Shown: positions 48,918-61,124 of the stretch, in pieces
Layout of the letters: each line of letters begins with the position of its first letter
Position numbering within the stretch: position 1 is the first letter of the stretch
Assembly: GCA_963971225.1 (NCBI GenBank)
Contig: OZ020267.1
Location: forward strand, 116,384,936 to 116,448,935
DNA: 64,000 bases
DNA from: Melieria omissa
Taxonomy: Eukaryota > Arthropoda > Insecta > Diptera > Ulidiidae
Direction: 5' to 3'
Program-made: the position numbers and the translations under genes
The notes under the pieces: generated by a model
What the model was told of the DNA's origin: nothing
Seen by the model: the letters and a program-made list of their open reading frames with translations, nothing else
Database searches by the model: none

Positions 48918-51429
48918 TGTCGATATCCAATTAACTGAATATTTGTATCTGAAGTCTGGCTTTTTATGTTCGGTCTCACTGCTGTTCGATTTTCACACCC
49001 CACCGCACTTTGCACTCGCAAACACAATTAGCACAATTTGTTGGGTACACTGAAGCGACGCGGAAACGGAATGTGATGGATGCTTTTTTGTATGGCGCTA
49101 GGTTGAGGAAGTTGTGCGATATTATGTTCCCGAAACGCGAATCACAGATGGGAACGCTGCAATTCGCAATTGACAATCAGAGCCACGGCAGCAGATTTTG
49201 TACGTTCAAGCAAATTTCGCGATTGACTCACTGCTGCTCTGCGTAAGAGGAACAGTGTGGATAAAATGGAGGCGAATATAAAGAGTAAAGCAAAACGGCA
49301 AGAAAAACATAAAAGTTACGTTAAGGCAAAGTGGTGTACCATCGCATGACTAATGACAGATGAATAATATGTTTGAGAAAACTTCGTACACCATGTTAAT
49401 ATGTTTGCTTGCTGCGATTTTCCACTGTAAACTCCATTTTCCAATTTTATATGTTCGACCTGTTAAAAACCATCTCGCACATGTGGCAGCATTGCGAAGA
49501 CATTCCAGTGCTACCAGATTAGGTTGTTTTCAATTACTAAAGCGTTACTAAAGCGTCACTAAAGCGGGACCCAGCGTCAGATAAATCGATTCTGATTTTG
49601 CTTGTGTAACAAACATTTATGTATTTTTTAGAGAAAATTAAGTACTAAGAAAACATACACATTTGAATTTGAGAATATTTAGAGTATGTTTAAGATATGT
49701 ATTACACAACTCTCTTTTGTTATCTTAGTCTAAAAGATTAGTTAACTGAATTTAATTGCTATTGAAAGAATTTGGTGGGGAAAAAAGAATCCGAAAGAAA
49801 AAAATTAAACAAAAAATAAAATAAATACTAAAATAGTTAAATAAATAAAATAAGGCTGCACGCAATGTTACCGTAGGAACACAATTGGAGCGTATGGACG
49901 TATGGGCGCCGGCGTACGGCGTAAATACGCTGTCGAAATACGTTCAGACGTTGCCTTGCTCACAATTCCAGCGTGAGCAGTAACGTATAAAATACTCAAA
50001 ATACGTTTTTCAATTGTCAAAAAATGAATAATACGCCCATGCGCGGCGTTGAAAATATAAATAGATCTAAGTGAACGTACGACGTTTTTACGCTCATACG
50101 CTTGCGTCGTCAATTGTGTGCGCTTTCATAGAAATATCTGAAATTTAATTTGACAACGCAATACGTCGAACGTAAATACGCTCATACGCTCCAATTGTGT
50201 TCCTACGGTTAGTATATAAAAGATCGAATTGATAGCTAAAAGTAAAGATAGTACAGTATTGTGATACAATACAATAGTAAAGTAAGTATCGAACGTCCTC
50301 GCTAGCCCAAAAAGTCAGTGGAAAAACTAATGTTCATCGATTTTGTACCGCAAAAAATCATCAATCGCTCTGTTTGTGCCAGTTGCCAGTTCTCAGCTGC
50401 TTACAAAAACACAAACAATTTACAAAGATTAATTAAAATTGTTTATTGATTGATTCAGTGCTGCACAGTTGATTACACATTTGTTATGTAGCGTAAAATT
50501 TGAATTTAATTTTTTACACACTTCAAAAGCTAAATTCAATACCACGAGTATTGCATACTTTTATATTCGTACAATTCCTTGATGAAAAATATAATGTAAA
50601 GTAATAATCGACCTGTAAGATAGACATTCGAACTGAGAGTGTAAAAACAACTGCAAAATTTCAATGTTAAAAAATTTGTATATTTTAAAATAGGTACATC
50701 CAAATACGGTTCATATATATACTTGTTTTTTTATAAAAAAGGTATATAGGTTGGTTTTGTATACATGTAGGTAGTCTCATATTAATCAGTGGCAATCGTG
50801 TTTGCGTGTTCATGTGTATGCAAGGTTGTAATGTATTACTTAAAATTTCGATTTTAATTGTTTGCCACAGAACGCCTGCGTTTTGACCACTTCCATTGGC
50901 ATGTAAAATATTCTAAACGAACTTGCATTTGCATAAGTGGGTGATTGTAATAAAGAGAGAAACCCTACTAAATGCTACAGTGTGCACGCGATGAAAAACA
51001 TATAGTATCTTAAACGTGCGTAAGAGTGCAATCTAAAAACTATCCATACAACAACACTGGACGGTACATGTAAATGCAAAATCCTTACAGGTGATCTTTG
51101 CATTCTTAATGTTTGAAAATGAAGCAAAATTCACTGTAATGGTTGCTTACAAATATGATTATAATAATCTCGAATAGTCTGTGCACAAAAAAGTTTGCAA
51201 AATTACCGACCAGTGTAAATGAGCATCAATTCTACAGGACTATGCCGATTTTGACAGCCTCGAGGTACGGGTGTAAGAAATCAACTTCCGAAATTTTTTG
51301 TAAATGGGATGAAAAGTATTACATCTATCATATAATTTATCTTCATTCAAAAGCGCCATCAGGTGACCACAAAGGAATGAAAACGATGGCAACCCATGTA
51401 CTCTTCGTTACAGATGCTAGCTGTGTCAT
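48918..51429. other. Spacer between paxillin 5' end and tetraspanin 3' end
   Basis: Contains the presumed paxillin promoter (48920-49260), one inverted-repeat element (49870-50209) and the 3' flank of the tetraspanin gene. Minus-strand AATAAA-like signals occur near 50440-50450. No further coding exon recognised. Confidence 0.5.
49870..50209. mobile_element. MITE with ACCGTAGGAACACAATTGG ends
   Basis: 340 nt with 27 nt perfect inverted ends, beginning ACCGTAGGAACACAATTGG and ending in its complement. The motif cgtatg/catacg and the longer acgctcatacgc are repeated along both arms, so the whole element can fold back. The target duplication may be TA. No coding capacity. Confidence 0.85.
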
Positions 51430-52354
51430 CTAAACTGTATGATAGCTCCGACGAAACGAACGATAAAGGCAGCAGGCAAACAATATGGTCAACACCTTCA
51501 AAATTTAAAAACGATTTACATATACGTTCAAGCTTCATAAGTCATTGAAACATTACTAAAAACCGCTTACCTGAATGCCTGCCACGCTAAGGACCACGCC
51601 TGCCAATATCAATGTCTTAGAGTCGAGTATGGACAGAAGCTTACTGTGGCAACCTTCTGAGTGGGCGTGCACCACGGTGCACTCCTGGGCCTCGCTCAAA
51701 TTAATTATAGCACAACAAGACGACGGTAAGGTGCTATTGTGAAATATAGGTTCCCAATCCGTTGGCCCAAAGGTACCACAACAGTCCAACTGAAACAATA
51801 ACAGCAAATATTCATTATCTTGCTCACTGTGGAAAGCACAATTATTCGCATACCTCACTTTGCAGCAGCGACCAGGCGTCACGATAGTCCTCACGATCGT
51901 TGTAGTATTTCATGGTGGTGTTGAACTGCGCTTCCATGATGTTGCGCAGCCCTGCGTGCTTTACATAACCGGCAATACCCAAGCCAATCTCGAATAAGAA
52001 CACAACCACCGCAAGCACGGCAAACGACAAAATCATGCAGCTGTTCTCCTTAAGAGCGCCGCAGCAACCGAGGAAACAAATAAACGCCACAATGGCACCC
52101 ACGACCATCAGGATGATTGGCGCTGTCCATATGTGGTCGCTGACAAAGTTTGAGTAGTGCGCGTAGTTCAACTGCACCATGGCACCGACCAGTAAAATTA
52201 GTAGGCCTGTTAGCTGCAAAAAACCGGACAGGCAATTAAGGGGTTTTCAAGCTTGTGGCAGATAGTGACACCACACCACATGCAAACTTACAGCAAAGAG
52301 TAAATTACAGAAGAACGTAATGAATTTGACGCATGTTAAGCCTCCGGATGCCAT
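51430..52354 (-). CDS. Tsp39D: CD63-like tetraspanin, 4 coding exons
   Basis: Four-pass membrane protein that organises other membrane proteins into microdomains and endosomal compartments. Exons 52354-52292, 52213-51854, 51789-51571 and 51495-51430, all phase 0, encode 235 residues. The N-terminus MASGGLTCVKFITFFCNLLF leads into TM1; TM2 contains FLGCCGALKE, and TM3 contains FLFEIGLGIAGY. The large loop has LDCCG (about 142-146), SSCC (about 164-167) and further cysteines near 178 and 188, the disulphide set of tetraspanins. Candidate N-glycosylation sites are NTT, NST and NLS. TM4 ends FACCLYRSFRRSYHTV, where YHTV is a YxxPhi-type sorting signal placed like the GYEVM tail of CD63. A 5' UTR exon junction is likely near 52388. 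The family is certain; Tsp39D is my best match, partly from its position next to dimmed. Confidence 0.9.
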
Positions 52355-55300
52355 CTTGATGGGTTGCTGTAGGCGTGTCTTCGAACTGCAAAATCAAGTT
52401 AATACCCTCAATCAACGCTGCCTACTAAATGTCTTTTAAATACTTCGCACGAATCCCCTTATAGGTGTTACGTTGCGTACGTTTGCGGTTGTACTAACTA
52501 TTATCACTCACAACGCCTGCGATATGTGGTCGCCAACACCCTCAAACGCAACACTGTTCACAAGTCAACAAAACGTTGCGGAAAATAAGAACATGTGTGG
52601 CGCAGACAATACACGAGAGGGACAATGACAAAACACTGAACCACAACAAATAAATCAATACTCCTGCCGTCTACACCTGCGGGCGCAAGACACTTTGTTT
52701 CTTTGTGGCGCATCTCTTCACATCGCCCATATGCGGTGACCAAGAGAGTGTTACAAATGGCCTTATAACAAATTTAATAGGGTGCACGGCACATCGAGCG
52801 GCAAAGCGTACACGTCGACTGCTAAATAACAAAAAAACATAAAAAACTGTTTTTGGTGAGCGGGTTCAAGATGTTTCTACTTTACTAAAAACCTATGAGG
52901 GCTTTGCCCCTCGAAAACCATGAGTCATGTTGAGTCAAGCAGTCGAATATCTGTTTGACAAGTGGTGATGTTGGATGGTGAGCCAAGCAAGAGACCCCAA
53001 GTAGGAATGGCCGGAAGAATCCTTTATTGGATCCCAGCTGATATAATAGACCTCGAGTCGCAATTCAGTGATCTTCTGTATAATGCCCGTATCAAATGCG
53101 AATGCCTTTAGCATTGTTTTACCAACTTTGATAGATGACGCAGTAGATGCGTATGTGGGCCGACATTCCATCCATTCAAACATACTACAGACTGCTTCAT
53201 TGCAACACAAACTACTTAACGCCTAAAAGGCGACCTGGATTTAGAAAGGGGTATTTGTACTGAGACCAGAGATGATCTATTGTGGCCATAAATTCCCCTT
53301 ACTATTTAATATATGTGTCCATATATTAGATATACGACACAAATATGTATTTGACGCATTATTAGAAAATGTTCGCGTAACCTAATTCAAAAGGTAAAAA
53401 TTTAAATGCCATTTTTTTATTCCTTCCGTCCTTGTTTAGCATTAACTGCTAAATCGTTTATCAAATCATTGTTTTCCAACTAATCCTTTCTTCATACCGA
53501 CCCTTCAAACGGGGTTTCGCAATGACAGCATATCACGCACCATTCTGCTGCCACTCTCACAAGGCGAATTCGTTGTGCCGCGGTGCAACAGAGTCCGCCA
53601 TTTGGCCAGTTTAAGTGGCGGGTGCTAAATCCACAGCTGAATCGCTTCCCAGTCACCTACCGTCGCGTCCTTTGTGGTTGAAACTCCTACTTAATTATTA
53701 AGCATTTTCTTTTTAAGCAGGCGGCAGGGAGAAAACAGAACTTAACGAGCCGCACTGTAGTGCGCGGTTTCGCTATAAATGGCAAATATGTTGATTGACC
53801 CAATTCTGCCAAAATCAATAATAACCTGAATGCCACTACAGTTGTATGCTCCGGCTCTTGTTGCGGTTGCAAGTTGCCATATTGGCCAATGCGGCACACT
53901 TGCAATCTATAAAATAGTTGGCTTTTGCTGTACGCTGACCTCGCTTAATTAGTTGATTCAATGAAAATCGGTGGGCCTGTTGGGGTGTGCGAAAATTTGC
54001 CCATTTGTACTTGCGATAATTGGAGTAAATCAAGCTGGGTCAAGTGAGATCACATGCTCAACAATACAATGCGATCAAATGCGCGTAATCAGCTGCCAGC
54101 ACAGGCTGTACGTCACGGCACAGGCAGGCGACACACTTCATTAAGCAGGAGCGAGAAACTTCTTCGGACAAAGCCTTTTTCCCAATTTATATTCTCCAAT
54201 CTTCTTGTAAACAAATTGAGGTTTCGAAACCCTTCGATGTGTACATACCTACATACATATGTTTATTATGAATGTATGATTTTAAGTATAAGTATTAATC
54301 ATTTTTATTTAAAGTCAGAGATCGGTGTTTAATGCATTAAGCAGACTTTGATACAGAACGGCAATAAAATTAATGACAAAAGTATATTCTCAAGATTAGA
54401 TTATTTTAATCAATTTGCAAGAAACTTAGTAAAAAAAATATATCTCCTTCATCAACAAGTAATATTTTCCGCAATGTCCACACAAAAACAACTGTTTCGT
54501 GAAATGAACAATTTTTTAATTCAGTTTAATGGTTTCTTTAAGTCATTATAGTTCGTGATGCAGTGAAATAAACATTTGCTATAAGTTCCCTTGCCCACCC
54601 TCCCAAATACTAAAAGCCTCGCATGACTTTAATTTTTAAATGTAAATTCAAATCGCTTCCCATAATCATTCCTAAAAATTGCATTGTCGCGGGCAGCCTC
54701 AGCTGTGGTGCGATAGAATATTTTCAGGTAATCAGTAGTCTACAAGAGTGAGGCAGGGGTAGCGATTTTCCGTTCTTGCTGTACACAAAACTTGTGCCCG
54801 TTTGTGAGCAAGTAAATCAAATGCAGTGATTAATAGGAAAATAGATTTATGCTCACAAAGTTTTTTATCAAAAGTGTTTTCTACTTTGCAAATTGCAATC
54901 ACGGTTTTCACAAAACAAAAACGTTCGAGCCCTTTGGTAAATAAACACGTAATATTTTCCACACTACTTGCTTCAGTTTTCTGACTCTGCTGCCGCTGCT
55001 ACTGATACTTTTCAAACAAATTGGTATGTACTAGTGTTGGAATTGAGAAGAGGTGAGAACGAAAAGCACAACAGACCGCTGCAACTACCATCGCTGGTGC
55101 TGCTGAAGCGCCAGCGAACTGCAATCGGTTACAGGTGGGTTTAGCACCCTAGCGCGAAGAGTATTAAATGTTATTCACAATGCAAAATATGGCAAAATTA
55201 ATGGAATGCATTTCACTTATCCGGTTCGCCTCAATGACTGCCATCCATTGCATTTGTTGCTAAAACCGCTGGACTATTGCATTACAAATTGTACTTATAA

Positions 55301-55756
55301 TACCAAAAGATATTTCCAAAGTAACCACGGTCGTTCTAAAGTGACTACCAGCGGAAAGTATAGGCAAAAAGCCGAATACCCACAAGTTAAAGTCCACCCG
55401 GCGACAGCACGAACGTGGCGAGCAGACAATAACAACAAAATAATCGATGATAAGAACAAAACAGAATAGAAAATACCGAGGCACATCCAAGTGCAACTGA
55501 AGCGAATGGGAAGGGAGAATGAACCGATTGAGCCAGTGAGAACAGAGTTGTATCCGTGAGCACGTTCCAGCTTCATGCAGCAGCTTACAATACTTGTTTG
55601 CTGTAATCGAAGTTGTTAGGTTGCTACGAGCTTATTCCATGATAATAATGAACTAAGAAGAAATATACAATTTCACTTTGAAAAATATGGATCCCTAGGC
55701 ATTGACACCATAGCACCTTAATCAGCACAGCCGACATCAACTGGCAATCAACTGTT

Positions 55757-57043
55757 CTGCAATCAAGAGCGATAACCGCTTAAATCGACTTAAGACAGAT
55801 GCAGCCTTGACTGTGCCATACATTTGTGTCTAATCGGAGAGTTTGTAACTTTAAAACAAAAAAGTTATTAATAAAAATCTATTCGCTTATGTTATAATGA
55901 ACACATAATCCATTTGCGATAATCTCCTATGTTTAAGAATTCCCCTTCTTATATTTTGTTTTTTCTTTAAGGGGAGGTTCTCACTCAAATGACTAAAAAG
56001 TAAGCAAAATTTGGAATTTTTTTGTGGGCCAATAAAAAAACAGGAAAAAACAGTTTTAGGATTCAAAAAGCTTATATTTTCGTCATTATTTACAAACTTT
56101 TCAAGACGAAAAAAACAAAATGCCGCCCGTGGTGACGTTCCGTCTAAGATGCGGTTCGCGTGGAATAACAAAACTGCGTACAGCCTGCTGCCTCAGGATC
56201 GATCTGAAACACAAAACCAATTATAAGGCTCGAAAGTAGGATACTTTTATTGGAGGAATGACCTAAGAACGGGTAAAAAACTTCAAATTTGACATAATGG
56301 TGCGATCTCAAACTTTGAAATCGATTTTTTAGCCCTTTTTTTATACTTTGAAGCTTCACAAAAAATAGTTAATACAAAGAATTTGTAGATTTTATAGGTC
56401 ATTGCTCCAATGAAAAGGGTCTTCTTTCGAGAAAACAAAACATGAAGTCTTTCAGTTGAACCGTTTTAAAATGAGATTGTACGCAGTTTAGAAAAATCAT
56501 GTTTTGACATAAACGCTTTTAAAGTTTTGAGCGCGCGTTCCGAGCCGAGAGCGCCCCATGGCGGGATGGCATGTAGAAACTTTTCTGATGCGCGGATCGG
56601 AAAATCGGTTTACCGCAATATAGTAGACACTAATACCTTTCAAAAAATGTAAAGAAAAAAAAAATCGAATTTTTGAAAATTTTGAATGAGAACCTCCCCT
56701 TAAAAGCTTACATCGATTTATGTTGTTTTATCACATTTTGTAAATCAATGTTTTGACAAAATGGCCAACATTTCAACAATCGCTAATTTCGAGTTTAGCG
56801 ACTATTATAAACTGAGTGAGTTAGTCAATGTGCAATAATTGCCATGCGTTTTTTCCAAAATGTTCTCTAAATATAAGGTATTTCCATAGATACTAAGCAA
56901 ATTCTAATGATTCATATAAAAACTCATTATTATTGATAAATTTGATTTTTGTATGCGATATTACTTTTAGCAAATATGCGCTTAAAACTTTTTTACGAGA
57001 TTAACTTAACTTTGACTTAAGCGTTTATTGCTTTTGACTACAG
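55757..57043. mobile_element. Second copy of the 6964-7209 MITE family, interrupted
   Basis: The left part (55757-55966) shares cgcttaaatcgacttaag and gtaactttaaaacaaaaaag with the copy at 6964-7209, and the right end ttattgcttttgactacag mirrors its terminus. A 729 nt TTAA element (55971-56699) has landed inside. Even without the insert this copy is about twice the length of the first, so it may be closer to a parental form. Confidence 0.7.
55971..56699. mobile_element. TTAA-flanked piggyBac-like MITE (GGGGAGGTTCTCA ends), nested
   Basis: TTAA at 55967-55970 and 56700-56703. The inverted ends GGGGAGGTTCTCACTCA and TGAATGAGAACCTCCCC differ at one or two positions. Length (729 nt) and interior style match the elements at 12632, 14117 and 63146. 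Inserted in the MITE 55757-57043. Confidence 0.88.
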
Positions 57044-57794
57044 AATTGTTGTTGCTCCTTCTTATTTTCGTTCTAAAGATCTATTACAGTTTATAAAAAA
57101 AATTATGCCACTAAAGGCATCACCGCAAACCTGAACCTTTGAAAAGACACACGTTACATTTATTCATTAAGGGGTTTATTTACAATCTTTTTAAATGTTC
57201 CAATTGCTAATTAATATTTTCGATGAAACAATGCACATACTATGTATTTATGTAATAATTTATTCCAAAATAACATCAAATTACAAAGTCATGAAACCAA
57301 ACGCTTCTTAGTGACTGTCAATTGTCGACACATTACTATAAATTTTCCTTGAAGACAAACTGCACGAAATACTTTTTAGCGAAATGCTTATTCTATCGTT
57401 TGACTGGATGCCGCAAAGATGCAAGTATGTAGCTTCAATATCACTTTGTAAGCAAAAGAGCTGACCGTTCCGTTATCCGAAATCAACTCAACTAACTGTT
57501 AACTGAACAGTTAAAAGTCAAAGGCTCTGAATATCTCCGGAGGTTTAGAAGCTGCTGCTTTTGCAAATGAATTTTGTGTTAGTGTTTATGCAATTTTTTG
57601 ATCTGGTATTCTATGGTTTTTAAAACGCACCGCCGAGTGTTTTCTTATGAGTGGTAAGACCGCCTGGCACTGGTCAGTTGATAGTATGTGTTCTGTGTGT
57701 GTGAGACTTTTGCGTGAATGCACAGTGATTCGACTCCATACAACGGCGGGACAAAATTAGAAGGAGTGGTCCGTTCCACACAAAATTTGGCATA

Positions 57795-58293
57795 CAGTAA
57801 CGGCTCGGTAAAAGCAACCCTCGATTTGCGCAACTCCTCGATTATCGCAACCACCGAATTTTATACATTATAGACTCAGTAAAAGCAACTGCTGCCGAAA
57901 AAACCTGAATAATCGCAACTTTTTCTTCATCTTATTTTCTTTTTGTGGAGTAGAGTGTCAGTTGATGTCCCGTTTCTCTCTCTAGTTTCTTTAAATCAGT
58001 AAACTAAATTGTTATCAAACTGTTTTGTTAATTAAAGCCTTTTTAAGAAATGTTTGGAGTTCTTGTTTCTGTTTGATTTTTCTTAAACACAATGAATATG
58101 ATTAGTTTAAGTTCTTTTTTTTTGTAATACAACAAAATATGAATACAATAATAATGAATTCTAATGAAACCCTTATGAAACTTTGTGAAATTTGCAAATT
58201 TTCATACAAAGATTTAGACTCGATAATTTCAACAAACTCGGTAGTTGCAACTGCCCCTGTCATTAATCGGTTGCTTTTACCGAGTCGCTACTG
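57795..58293. mobile_element. Pogo-like MITE (CAGTAACGGCTCGGTAAAAG ends)
   Basis: 499 nt with TA on both sides. Inverted ends CAGTAACGGCTCGGTAAAAG and CTTTTACCGAGTCGCTACTG, followed by repeated internal copies of the same text (actcagtaaaagcaactg; aactcggtagttgcaactg). The arrangement parallels the pogo element at 21296-21941. No transposase. Confidence 0.85.
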
Positions 58294-58601
58294 TACTAGT
58301 TAATCATGGTCTGCTGAATTGAAATCTCTAATTTTTTTTCTTAAACTTTTGTAGTTTGGCAATGCCAGAGTCTTAAATTTTCAAATTTCGTCACTATTGG
58401 AGAGCTATAACACCAAGTGTGTGTGTGTCTTAAAATTAAAAAAATCCAGGAACATACTTTCACATACTTTTTAGATATTTCCTCTAAGTTTTGCTAATTT
58501 TCAGATTTTTAGTTTGGAAAAAATATTTTTTATTAAAAGTGAAATAAAAGTCTCAGCTTTGCAAATTTTGAGAAAATATTAAAAGCGAAAATGGCCACAT
58601 C

Positions 58602-58835
58602 ATTTCTTTTTTTTTTTTTTAAACAGGAACAAACGCGCAGGGGATGACCCCTATTAATGCGAAGCATTGCGTTGGTTCAGGAAGGATATAAAGGTTAGGA
58701 GATAGGGTTATGAGTAAAGTGTTTATGGGCTCTTGCCTTGAACCCATCGAGATCATAAGTGCTGGGGAAAATATCCGCAGGGAGACCATTCCACAGCCGC
58801 GCTGTGCGGCTGTGGAATGAAAGTTCTAGCAACTT
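58602..58835 (-). pseudogene. Non-LTR retrotransposon 3' end with poly(A)
   Basis: Minus strand reads SFHSRTARLWNGLPADIFP and then STYDLDGFKARAHKHF, the tail of the reverse-transcriptase ORF of jockey/CR1-like LINEs (R-x-x-x-LWNxLP is typical). A stop and a short 3' UTR follow, then a poly(A) tract seen as T's at 58608-58620. It is strongly 5'-truncated. The segment ccacagccgcgctgtgcggctgtgg is a near-perfect hairpin that also codes for part of the tail. Confidence 0.75.
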
Positions 58836-61124
58836 CTTGGTAACCATGTATTTTTACAATTTTGTTTTCTCAATAGACTAAGAAACAGAAAAGATGTGTT
58901 TAAATTTTTTTGTGAAAAAAGTTTCAACTTTTAGCCGCTTTTGCACTCACACTCAATAATTTTTTGCACAGATTTTTTGGGGTTTTCTTAGTTGGAGTTT
59001 TACCTTTCAAATGACGTCAAAATCATAAAATTCTGAAACTATAAATTTTTTGAATTTTGTCTATGGAACGAATCACTGTGGATTGGCCCGAATAAGGCTG
59101 CTTGCTTGCTTCTTGCTAATGTGTCTTCTTGTTTAATGTTGTTCAAATTGTGTTGTGATCAACGCACTGCTCTTTCAATTGTCGGTTAAAATTATTGATT
59201 TGGTCGGATTTTCGAACTTGTCAGGATTTTTCATATTTTTCAGGGTGCCATACATGTTATCTATGAACGTCTATATATACTACGTGTGTGTACTGCTGAA
59301 GTAAATCCCGATTCCCGATGATTTCCAAGTCAATTGTTTTTTCGGGTTTCATGCGAGTTTGTGTACTACTTGCATGTGTTGGCCGACTCGTGTTTCGGCT
59401 TGATGCACTTGCGCTCATAATTGGGTCATCGGATTACGATTAGTTTATAATTTAAAAACATATTTGTTATAGGTACAATTACTGTGCGCAGCCCCTGCTT
59501 CCCTTTCCACGAGAGTTGTTTAACTTTTTGACGCTCTGCCTTTTAATATTCAGTTGTTGTTTGGTATTTTCTGCTGTCTTTGCTTGTGTGTGACGATTAA
59601 GTCTTTCACTCAAGGCGGCATATCGATGTCGTGTCGATGGCGCTGACGCTAATCAAGTCATCAACGAGCTTTTGTATGCCATGAAGTACGCCATTGTTGT
59701 TAATTATTTGCTTCGCCCGCTGCCAATTTCCGCACACACGTCCTGCGCGCACTACCTCCTACTGATCCGACTCACCGACCCCACCCACTGCACTGCCCCG
59801 CATTCCACATTTGGCGGCATGCGCCTCTTTATGTTTTGTATCCTGCCGCGCTGTCGCTTTATTCCGGCACAAACAAGAGCGCCACTTGTTTGGTCCTCCA
59901 ACATGTGCGCACACTGCCTGCACACCATTTCGGACCGCGCCGCGCCCGCTTGTTCCTAGTTTGCGGACGTAAGCTCGTAACATCCCTCGTCTGCCGCCAG
60001 AGCAAGTAAACAATTGTGCAGTGCTCACTTCCATTGCAACCAGCCGGTGGAAGTGGGCCGCCTTGCCAATTTACCGCCACGCACGGACGTGCGTCCTAGC
60101 CCTACTAATTGCGCCCCTCTACCAAGCTTCGCGTGAGCCCCTTTATGCACTTTACGCATATGAACGCTGCCTCCGAAAAAATCGCGTGGTTTCGGTGACA
60201 CAGCTCCACGAGGAAGCCAGTTCGTCGCTCGCCGAAGTGGGGTCTTGAAATACGAAATGCATTAAGCAGCACGCGGGGGGTTAATTTAATGAGCCCGCTG
60301 ATGGCGGCATTTTTATTGCAGCGCGTTAGTCAGGAAGCGATAAACACTTGTTGCTTGTTGACTGCCGGCTTAATGAATGAAATAATTCGAGAAGAATATA
60401 TGTAACAAATTGTAATTAAAAGCAAATACAGCGGGCGAAACAAAAGTGCAATCGGGAACAGGCAAACGATATTTAGTTTAGTGAGTTTTATGTTTCTTTG
60501 GATAAGCTAAATTCATAATTCACGCTTCAGATTCAACTTCCGTTTCGCGAATGATCAGATATATCCATTGCAATGTTACGCTAAGTAAATTCATTCAAGG
60601 GAAATATTTGGACAAAATTCGAAAGTGGCAAAAGAATCGAGTCCGTGGCCATTCGTTTTGTGTACCGAATGTTGCTGGACAGATTAGAAAACAGTATTAA
60701 CAAATCACAAACGCATTCCATGCTTTCCAGAAGTATATACATACATACGTAGGTATGTATATTTGCAGTTTTTATTCCATTTCCGTCGATAAATGAATAC
60801 AGCTTTCCGCTATTGGGAAGTTGAGAGCTTGCAACAATAATTGAACTCTTTGTACAACAACTTATTAGACTACGCTTGTGGATTCCACTGGAAGCGAACA
60901 ACAAACGTGCAAACGCACTTGTCAGTGGAAGCTACCCGCATCAGTACACTCGCAGCTGTCCGTTATTTTTTCGGTGCCAAGGAACTCGTTCGAAGACTCT
61001 TAAACGCTCTTTCAATCCCCTCCAACTAACATACTTAGATACTAAAATTGTTGCATTCCTCCCCGTCGTTTTCGGTACAAACCAATGACGCTTGTTTTTG
61101 TTGGTGAGCGGTTACCGTCGCCAC

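Larger units (their letters stand above)
52355..61124. other. Spacer between tetraspanin and dimmed
   Basis: Starts with the tetraspanin 5' UTR/promoter. About 52800-55700 shows only short unbiased open frames. It then holds the nested elements 55757-57043 / 55971-56699, the pogo-like MITE 57795-58293 and the LINE tail 58602-58835. About 59600-60250 is GC-richer plus-strand text without a recognisable protein. A minus-strand AATAAA at 60771-60776 is a candidate poly(A) signal for dimmed, about 350 nt past its stop. Confidence 0.5.
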
